This document shows positions 6,531 through 12,404 of a stretch of 17,429 bases of DNA, one piece after another. The stretch spans positions 1 to 17,429 of the forward strand of contig JBJTRI010000025.1 of NCBI GenBank assembly GCA_046076045.1. The letters are read 5' to 3'. Position numbers and translations under genes: made by a program. The notes beneath the pieces are model-generated. The model was not told where the DNA came from, did no database searches, and saw nothing but the letters and a program-made list of their open reading frames with translations. This DNA is from JAIOPA01 sp046076045 (lineage in GTDB: Bacteria; Eisenbacteria; RBG-16-71-46). Position 1 is the stretch's first letter; each line of letters opens with the position of its first letter.

Positions 6531-7893
6531 CGGGTCCTCCCTCTCGCAGGTTCGTCACGGTCGCGTCGGCTTCGCCGCTCGCGAACTCCAGGGTCACGGT
6601 GGTGCCGGGGGTGAGCGTCGAGGCCGAGCGCACGAAGCGCCCGTCGGGCCCCTTCACGAGCGCGTAGCCGCGTTCGAGCACCTGACGCGGCGACAGTGCA
6701 CGCAGGCGGTCGGCCAGCGCCAGCGCGGCGCGGCGGCGGTCCTGCACCTGCGTCACGATGGCGTCGTCGAGCGCGGTCCGGGTGCGGTCGAGCGTGGTGC
6801 GCGCCTCGGCGAGTCGGCGCGGCAGGGCCTCGCGGAACGCGTACGCGCCGCGCGCGCGGGTGAGCCGGTCGCGCGCGTGCGCGAGACGGTCGCGCACCGC
6901 CTCGTCGAGCCGCTGGCCGAGGTCGTCGGTGCGCTGCCGGAAGGTGTTGAACACGTCCTTCACGCGGCGGAAGCCGTGCTGCTTGAGCAGCGACTGCAGG
7001 GTGGCGCGCAACTTCTGCACGCGATGGCGCAGCAGCAGTCCCATGCTGCGCACCGCGTCCACGACCTCGCGGCGCACCGCGCTCGAGTCGCGCACCGCGA
7101 TCTCGGCCGCGTTGCTGGGCGTGGCCGCGCGCCGGTCGGCGGCGTGGTCGGCGAGCGTGGTGTCCACCTCGTGGCCCACCGCCGAGATGATGGGCGTGCG
7201 CGCGGCGGCGATGGCGCGCACCACGGGCTCCTCGTTGAACGCCCACAGGTCCTCGATCGAGCCGCCGCCGCGCCCCACGATGAGCACGTCGGCCTGGCCC
7301 CAGCGGTCGAAGCGCTCGATCGCCGCGGCGATCTCGTCGGCCGCCCCCTCACCCTGCACCTTGACCGGTGCGAGCACGATGCGCACGCCGGGCCAGCGCC
7401 CGCGCAGCACCTTGAGGATGTCGCGCACCGCCGCCCCGATCGGCGAGGTGACCACACCGATCGTGCGCGGGTAGCGCGGCAGGTCCTGCTTGCGCTCGGT
7501 GGCGAACAGTCCCTCGGCGGCCAGACGGCGCTTGAGCTCCTCGAACTGCAGCAGCAGCGCCCCGATGCCGGCCGGGCGGATCTGCTTCACGATGAGCTGG
7601 TACTTGCCGCTCGGCGGGTACACGTCGACGTTGCCGAAGACCTCGACCTCCATGCCGTCGCGCGGCACGAAGTTGAGCTTCGCGTAGCTGCCCTTGAAGA
7701 TCACCACGTTCAGCGTGGCGTTGGCGTCCTTCACGTTGAAGTACGCGTGCCCCGAGTTGTTGGTGCCGCGGAAGCCCGAGATCTCGCCCTTCACCCACAC
7801 GCCCGGGAACGCGTCGCCGAGCATGGTGCGGATGGAGTTCGTGATCTCCGAGACCGACAGCATGCGGTCGTCGGGCGCGGGCATGGTCGCCAC
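6502..7893 (-). CDS. xseA: exodeoxyribonuclease VII large subunit
   Basis: XseA is the catalytic subunit of exonuclease VII, used in DNA repair and recombination. The 463-residue protein has an N-terminal OB-fold (SVSEITNSIRTMLGDAFPGVWVKGEISGF onward, about 13-110), then the nuclease domain with GVVTSPIGAAVRDIL (146-160), GRGGGSIEDLWAFNE (207-221) and GHEVDTTLADHAADRRAATP (240-259). A long Arg/Leu/Ala-rich helical region follows, then a C-terminal ALSPRQVLERGYALV segment typical of the family. The start is given as GTG at 7893, four nt after the stop of the fused ymdB-folD gene; an ATG three codons later (7884) is an alternative. The C-terminal tail GTQPKRRR overlaps xseB. The identification is secure. 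Confidence 0.97.
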   Translation of the reverse strand: MATMPAPDDRMLSVSEITNSIRTMLGDAFPGVWVKGEISGFRGTNNSGHAYFNVKDANATLNVVIFKGSYAKLNFVPRDGMEVEVFGNVDVYPPSGKYQLIVKQIRPAGIGALLLQFEELKRRLAAEGLFATERKQDLPRYPRTIGVVTSPIGAAVRDILKVLRGRWPGVRIVLAPVKVQGEGAADEIAAAIERFDRWGQADVLIVGRGGGSIEDLWAFNEEPVVRAIAAARTPIISAVGHEVDTTLADHAADRRAATPSNAAEIAVRDSSAVRREVVDAVRSMGLLLRHRVQKLRATLQSLLKQHGFRRVKDVFNTFRQRTDDLGQRLDEAVRDRLAHARDRLTRARGAYAFREALPRRLAEARTTLDRTRTALDDAIVTQVQDRRRAALALADRLRALSPRQVLERGYALVKGPDGRFVRSASTLTPGTTVTLEFASGEADATVTNLREGGPDGTQPKRRR

Positions 7894-7897
7894 GGGC

Positions 7898-9622
7898 TCA
7901 GACCCTCACGGGCGCCGACTGGCGCTCGGCGGCGATCACGGTGCTCAGCACCACCATCGCCACGGTCATGGGGCCCACCCCGCCGGGCACCGGCGTGATC
8001 GCGCCCGCCACGTGGCGCACGCTCTCGAACTCGACGTCGCCGGTGATGCGCGACTTGCCGCTGCCGGGTGCGGGCGGGTCGCGGTGGATGCCCACGTCCA
8101 CCACCACCGCGCCGGGCTTGACCCAGTCCGCCGTCACCATGTGGCGCTTGCCCACCGCGGCCACCAGCACGTCGGCCTCGCGCGCCAACTCGCGCAGGCG
8201 CGCCGGGTCGCTGCCGGAGTGGCCGATCGTGACCGTCATGTCCTGCGGTCGGCTCGAGAGCAGCGTCGCCATGGGGCGGCCCACGATGTGGCTGCGGCCC
8301 AGCACCACGGCATGGCGGCCCTTGAGCGGGATCTCGTAGTGCTGCAGCAGGCGCAGCACGCCGAACGGCGTGGCGGGCACGAAGCACGGCAGGCCCACGG
8401 CGAGCCGGCCGGCGTTCTCGGGGTGGAAGCCGTCCACGTCCTTGTGCGGCGGGATGGCCTCGAGCACGGGGTCGCTCTGCGCGGGGGCGGCGAGCGGCAA
8501 CTGCACCAGGATGCCGTGCACCGACGGGTCGGCGCCCAGCTCGCGGACGCGGCGCACCACGTCGTCGGTGGCGGTGCCGGCGGCGAACCGCACGCGCTCG
8601 ACCGCGATGCCGGCCTCGGCGCACGCCTCGTGCTTCTTCTTCAGGTACACCTGCGAGGCCGGGTCGTCGCCCACCGAGACGAGCGCGAGCTTCGGCGTCA
8701 CCCCGGCGTCGAGCAGCACCTGTGTGCGGATGCGGGCCTCGATGCGCGCGGCCTCGGCCGGCTCCGCGCCCGTGAGCAGGCGCGCGGTGCGGGCCTCGCC
8801 CGCCCCACCGCTCGGCTCCGCGGCCGCGGCACCCTCGCGCACGAACGGCACCTGCAGGCGCTGGATGCGGGTCGCGCGTCCGGTCGTCTCGTCCACCGTG
8901 AGCAGCACCGCGTTCAGGCGCAGGTCGCCGGGCGACGGCGTGAGGCGCTCGGGCAGCAGCGTGAGGAAGCGGCGCAGCGCGGCGCCACGGTCCATGCCGA
9001 TGACGCTGTCGAAGCCGCCCGTCATGCCGGCGTCGGTCAGGCACGCCGTGCCCCCGGGCAGGATGCGGTCGTCGGCCGTCTGCACGTGCGTGTGCGTGCC
9101 GATCACGGCGGAGGCGCGGCCGTCGAGGTGCCAGCCGAGCGCGATCTTCTCGGCGGTCGTCTCGGCGTGGAAGTCCACGAACACCACCTTGGCCTGGTCG
9201 CGCAGTTGCGCGAGCGCCGCGTCCGAGGTCCGGAACGGGCACTCGGCCTCCTTCATGAACACGCGACCGAGCAGGTTCACCACGGCCACGGGCACGCCGT
9301 TGTTGGTCTTCACCACGCGCCAGCCGCGTCCGGGCGTGCCCTCGGGGAGGTTCGCGGGCCGCACCAGCCGCGGCTCGTCCGCGATGTAGTCCATCGCGTC
9401 CTTCTTGTCCCACAGGTGGTTGCCACCGGTGAGCACGTCGCAGCCGGCCGAGAACAGGTCGCGCGCCACGTCCTTGGTGACGCCGAAGCCGGCGGCCGAG
9501 TTCTCGCAGTTGCAGATGACGAGGTTCACGTCGTGCCGGCGGCGCAACTCGGGCAGCAGCCCGTGCAGCACGTCGCGGCCCGGCGAGCCGATCACGTCGG
9601 CGACGAACAGGATGTTGGTCAT
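7898..9622 (-). CDS. fusion of YmdB-type metallophosphoesterase and FolD dehydrogenase/cyclohydrolase
   Basis: One 574-residue frame carries two complete proteins. Residues 1-263 are a YmdB-family metallophosphoesterase (2',3'-cyclic nucleotide phosphodiesterase class) with all metal ligands visible: D9 (FVADVIGSPGR), E40-N41 (NCENSAAGFG), N68 (GGNHLWDKK), H152 (VDFHAE), H177 and H179 (GTHTHVQTAD). Residues about 264-278 are an Ala/Gly/Glu-rich linker. Residues 279-574 are FolD, which interconverts 5,10-methylene-THF and 10-formyl-THF using NADP: Y326 and catalytic K330 (QVYLKKKHEAC), GILVQLPL, DKDVDGFHPEN-like KDVDGFHPEN, VLGRSHIVGRPM and PGGVGPMTV (546-554). Neither half has lost a key residue. 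The ATG at 9622 has GGAGG upstream. rny lies directly upstream, as with ymdB in Bacillus, and xseA directly downstream, as with folD in many bacteria. No internal start with a good RBS was noticed at the joint. Confidence 0.93.
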   Translation of the reverse strand: MTNILFVADVIGSPGRDVLHGLLPELRRRHDVNLVICNCENSAAGFGVTKDVARDLFSAGCDVLTGGNHLWDKKDAMDYIADEPRLVRPANLPEGTPGRGWRVVKTNNGVPVAVVNLLGRVFMKEAECPFRTSDAALAQLRDQAKVVFVDFHAETTAEKIALGWHLDGRASAVIGTHTHVQTADDRILPGGTACLTDAGMTGGFDSVIGMDRGAALRRFLTLLPERLTPSPGDLRLNAVLLTVDETTGRATRIQRLQVPFVREGAAAAEPSGGAGEARTARLLTGAEPAEAARIEARIRTQVLLDAGVTPKLALVSVGDDPASQVYLKKKHEACAEAGIAVERVRFAAGTATDDVVRRVRELGADPSVHGILVQLPLAAPAQSDPVLEAIPPHKDVDGFHPENAGRLAVGLPCFVPATPFGVLRLLQHYEIPLKGRHAVVLGRSHIVGRPMATLLSSRPQDMTVTIGHSGSDPARLRELAREADVLVAAVGKRHMVTADWVKPGAVVVDVGIHRDPPAPGSGKSRITGDVEFESVRHVAGAITPVPGGVGPMTVAMVVLSTVIAAERQSAPVRV

Positions 9623-9644
9623 GCGAACCTCCCCCGAGGCCCCG

Positions 9645-11207
9645 TCACTTGGCGTAGTCCGTGGCCCGCGTCTCGCGGATCACGGTGACCCGGATCTGGC
9701 CCGGGTACTGGAGTTCCTTCTCGATGCGCCGGGCGATCTCGCCCGCCAACCCCTGCGCGCGCGCGTCGTCCACCTTCTGGTGCTCGACCATGATGCGGAC
9801 CTCGCGGCCCGCCTGGATGGCGTAGCTGCGCTCGACGCCGGTGAACGAGTTCGCGATCCGCTCGAGCGACTCGAGACGCTTCACGTAGGTCTCGAGGCTC
9901 TCGCGCCGCGCCCCCGGCCGCGCGCCGCTGATCGCGTCGGCCGCACTCACCAGCACCGGCCACAGGCTGCCCCCGGCGTAGTCGTCGTGATGATACCCGA
10001 TGGCCTCCAGCACGGGTTGGGGCTCGCCGTAGCGGGCCGCGACCTCCATGCCGAGGGCCGGGTGGGTGCCCTCCTGCTCGTGGTCGATCGCCTTGCCGAT
10101 GTCGTGCAGCAGCCCGCCGCGCTTGGCCATGGTCTGGTCCATGCCGATCTCGGCCGCCATCATGCCGCACAGGTGCGCGACCTCGACCGAGTGGCGCAGG
10201 ATGTTCTGCCCGTAGCTGGTGCGGTAGTGCAGGCGGCCCATGAGCTTCTGCAACTCGGGGTGCACGCCGTGGGCGCCCACCTCGAGGCACGCCATCTCGC
10301 CCATCTCGGCGATGCGGCCCTCGACCTCGGCGCGCACCTTGGCCACGATCTCCTCGATGCGGGCCGGGTGGATGCGGCCGTCGGCGACCAGACGCTCGAG
10401 CGACAGGCGCGCGATCTCGCGCCGCACCGGGTCGAACGCCGACAGGATCACGGCCTCGGGCGTGTCGTCGATGATCACGTCCACGCCGGTGATGACCTCG
10501 AACGAGCGGATGTTGCGGCCCTCGCGCCCGATGATGCGGCCCTTCATGTCGTCGCTCGGCAGCTGCACCACCGACACGCTCGTCTCGCTGGCGTGGTCGC
10601 CCGCGTAGCGCTGGATGGCGAGCGCGATGATCTTGCGCGCCTCGCGCTCGGCGTTGCGCTGCGCGGTCTCGCGCACCTCGGCGGTGCGGCGCGCGGCCTC
10701 GGAGCGGGCCTCCTGCTCGCTCGAGGTCACCAGCTGCTCGCGCGCCTGCTCGGGCGTGAGCCCGGCGATGCGCGCCAACTTGGCGCGCTGCTCCTGTTCG
10801 AGCGCCTCGACCTGCGTGCGGCGCTCGGCCAGTGCGGTCTCGCGCCCAGCGAGGTCGGTCTCGACCGTCCTGAGGTCACGCTCCTTCTTGTCGATCACCT
10901 CGACGCGGCGGTTGAAGGCGGCCTCCTTCTGCTGGAAGGCGCGCTCGGTCTCGAGCTGGGCGTTGCGGTTCTGGAGCAGCTCGCGCTCGACCTCCTGCCG
11001 CATGCGCAGCGACTCCTCGCGACCGGCCAGCGCGGCGTCACGCGTGAGCGCCTCGGCCTCGCGGCGGGCGTCGATCAGGACGGTCTCGGCGCGCTGCTCG
11101 GTCGCGCGCAGGCGGGCGCGACCCAACTGGGAGCGCACGAACCAGCCGAGCGCGGCCCCCAGCACGACGCCCCCGGCCACCAGGGCGATCCAGATGCCGA
11201 ACGACAT
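9645..11207 (-). CDS. rny: ribonuclease Y
   Basis: RNase Y is a membrane-anchored endoribonuclease that starts mRNA decay and processing in many bacteria lacking RNase E. The 520-residue protein matches the family's usual length. A single N-terminal transmembrane helix (residues about 4-24, GIWIALVAGGVVLGAALGWF) is followed by a long charged coiled coil (about 30-200). Next come a KH RNA-binding domain with GRIIGREGRN (223-232), an HD domain with H339, HD at 368-369 (GGLLHDIGKAIDHEQEGTH) and HHDD (406-409), and the conserved C-terminal end YPGQIRVTVIRE. The ATG at 11207 is chosen because the membrane helix begins right after it and GAGG lies 5 nt upstream. A longer in-frame start at 11246 would add 13 residues unlike the family. 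The YmdB domain encoded next is a known neighbour of rny in Firmicutes. Confidence 0.97.
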   Translation of the reverse strand: MSFGIWIALVAGGVVLGAALGWFVRSQLGRARLRATEQRAETVLIDARREAEALTRDAALAGREESLRMRQEVERELLQNRNAQLETERAFQQKEAAFNRRVEVIDKKERDLRTVETDLAGRETALAERRTQVEALEQEQRAKLARIAGLTPEQAREQLVTSSEQEARSEAARRTAEVRETAQRNAEREARKIIALAIQRYAGDHASETSVSVVQLPSDDMKGRIIGREGRNIRSFEVITGVDVIIDDTPEAVILSAFDPVRREIARLSLERLVADGRIHPARIEEIVAKVRAEVEGRIAEMGEMACLEVGAHGVHPELQKLMGRLHYRTSYGQNILRHSVEVAHLCGMMAAEIGMDQTMAKRGGLLHDIGKAIDHEQEGTHPALGMEVAARYGEPQPVLEAIGYHHDDYAGGSLWPVLVSAADAISGARPGARRESLETYVKRLESLERIANSFTGVERSYAIQAGREVRIMVEHQKVDDARAQGLAGEIARRIEKELQYPGQIRVTVIRETRATDYAK

Positions 11208-11341
11208 GCGGGCCTCTTCCACGGCCCCCCGCCGAGGGGACGGCACAGCAGGGAGAAGTCCCGGGAGCGGAACCCGACGACGGTCACGCCACGGCCCCGG
11301 GCGGGGCGGATCGCAAGTCGCTCACCGGCAGAAGCGAGGCC
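11208..11341 (-). other. 134-nt gap between zapA and rny, no clear feature
   Basis: This spacer is GC-rich and contains only short, poorly supported inverted repeats (for example CGGG/CCCG and CCCC/GGGG of 4-5 bp). In some bacteria the 6S RNA gene follows zapA, but the gap is shorter than a normal 6S RNA and shows no long terminal stem with a central bubble. I see no convincing promoter or terminator. Confidence 0.4.
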
Positions 11342-11674
11342 TCACCGGGCCTCGTCGAGCACCTCGTCCAGACGCTTGATGAGTTCGGCCGCGCGTCCGT
11401 TCGCTTGGGAACCCGACTGCTTCTGCTGGGATCGCTCCTTGAACAATTCATCGGCGATGTTCAGCGACGCGAGCATCGCGACCTTGGACACCGAGGCCAC
11501 GGGCAGCTTCTCGGTCACCTCGCGCATCTTGCGGTCCACGTACTGCGCCACCTCGAGGATGTACTTCTCGTCGGCGTCGCTGCGGATCGAGAGCTGGTGA
11601 CCGAGGATCTGCACCTGGACGGCGGTCTTGCCGTCGCGTGCGGGCCCCGGGTTGGTGTCCGAAGTCGAGTCCAT
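11342..11674 (-). CDS. zapA: cell division protein ZapA
   Basis: ZapA binds FtsZ filaments and cross-links them in the division ring. The 110-residue protein has the ZapA core: VQVQILGHQLSIRSDADEKY followed by ILEVAQYVDRKMREVTEKLP, SKVAMLASLNIADELFKERS and a C-terminal coiled-coil helix rich in Gln, Ser, Leu and Glu. The ATG at 11672-11674 is preceded by GGAGG at a 9-nt spacing and gives the expected short N-terminal extension (MDSTSDTNPGPARDG). An upstream in-frame extension is compositionally unlike ZapA and is rejected. The gene lies between a coiled-coil protein gene and rny. A zapA neighbourhood downstream of pheT is common in several phyla. Confidence 0.92.
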   Translation of the reverse strand: MDSTSDTNPGPARDGKTAVQVQILGHQLSIRSDADEKYILEVAQYVDRKMREVTEKLPVASVSKVAMLASLNIADELFKERSQQKQSGSQANGRAAELIKRLDEVLDEAR

Positions 11675-11728
11675 CGTCGCTGTCCTCCGCCGCTTCTCGC
11701 TGCGTCGGTGTGTTGCGTCATGACCGCG

Positions 11729-11757
11729 CCGGGGAGCCCCGCGCGAGCGGGCCCCGG
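11729..11757 (-). other. bulged GC-rich hairpin between the coiled-coil gene and zapA
   Basis: CCGGGG/CCCCGG forms an outer 6-bp stem and CCCGC/GCGGG an inner 5-bp stem around a 4-nt loop, with a 3-nt bulge (11735-11737) on one side. It starts a few nt after the stop of the coiled-coil gene. No T run follows on the minus strand, so a classical terminator is unlikely. It could slow or partly stop transcription or protect the upstream mRNA end. Confidence 0.4.
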
Positions 11758-11765
11758 TGCGGGGT

Positions 11766-12404
11766 TCAGTCGAGGCGGTCGAGCTTCGCGGTGATCGCCT
11801 CGATGCGGGAGGCCACGTCCCGGCGCTCGGCGACCCACTCGCGCTGCTCCTTCTTGAGCGCGGCGAGTTCGGCGACGAGCGACCCGGCATCCTGGCCCTG
11901 GAGCTTGGACTGCAGTTCCTCGAACCGCTTGAGGAGCGCGAGGCGCTCCTGCTCGGAGTTCGAGTGCTTCGCGGTGAGCGACTCCTGCATCTCGGTGAGC
12001 AGCGCGAGCTCCTGCTCGAGGCGGGCGCGCTCCTGCTCGCTGCGCTCGCCCTGCGCGCCCAGGCTGGTCTGGCGCTCGGTGAGCTCGGTGTTCGCGGTGG
12101 TGAGCGCGGCGTGGTCCTGCTCGAGCTGCGCGGCCTTGGCCTGCAGCGCCGTCCAGCGCTCCTCCAACTCGGCGTGCCGCTTCGTGAGCGCGGCGTGGTC
12201 CTGCTCGAGCTGGGTGGTGCGCGTGGTGAGCGCGGTGTGCTCGGCGGTCAGACGCTCGGTGCGCTGCCCGAGCGCGATGTGCTCCTGCTCGAGGCTGGAG
12301 TTGCGCTGGCGCAGGTCCTGGACGAGCGCGGCGGCACGCTCGACGCGTTCGGCGAGACGGTCGAGATCGGACGTCGTGGTGACGGCGGTGGCGGTGGCGT
12401 TCAT
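11766..12404 (-). CDS. coiled-coil protein with five tandem 28-residue repeats, possibly ZapB-like
   Basis: The 212-residue protein is almost entirely predicted coiled coil, with no signal peptide or membrane segment, so it is likely cytoplasmic. From residue 38 it consists of five in-register 28-residue units (four heptads each) starting at 38, 66, 94, 122 and 150. Their first octets are LEQEHIAL, LEQDHAAL, LEQDHAAL, SEQERARL and SEQERLAL. At DNA level a 29-bp stretch is repeated exactly at 12100-12128 and 12184-12212, an 84-bp period, which suggests recent repeat duplication. The C-terminus (AELAALKKEQREWVAERRDVASRIEAI) is another helix. The ATG at 12404 overlaps the pheT TGA as ATGA and has GAGGGAA upstream. 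Its place just before zapA suggests a cell-division coiled-coil partner such as ZapB, but that is positional inference; I recognise no specific family. Confidence 0.82.
   Translation of the reverse strand: MNATATAVTTTSDLDRLAERVERAAALVQDLRQRNSSLEQEHIALGQRTERLTAEHTALTTRTTQLEQDHAALTKRHAELEERWTALQAKAAQLEQDHAALTTANTELTERQTSLGAQGERSEQERARLEQELALLTEMQESLTAKHSNSEQERLALLKRFEELQSKLQGQDAGSLVAELAALKKEQREWVAERRDVASRIEAITAKLDRLD

Noticed and set aside
11208..11341. Possible 6S RNA gene after zapA
   Set aside because: The gap is only 134 nt and shows no long closing stem with a central bubble; no sequence support.
11675..11890. N-terminal extension of ZapA to 182 residues
   Set aside because: The extra residues are Ser/Arg/Pro-rich, overlap the end of the coiled-coil gene and have no family match; ATG 11674 with GGAGG fits ZapA.
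12100..12212. Direct repeat of 29 bp as a CRISPR or mobile-element repeat
   Set aside because: Both copies are in frame inside the coiled-coil gene at an 84-bp period and encode heptad repeats; there are only two exact copies and the spacer is coding.
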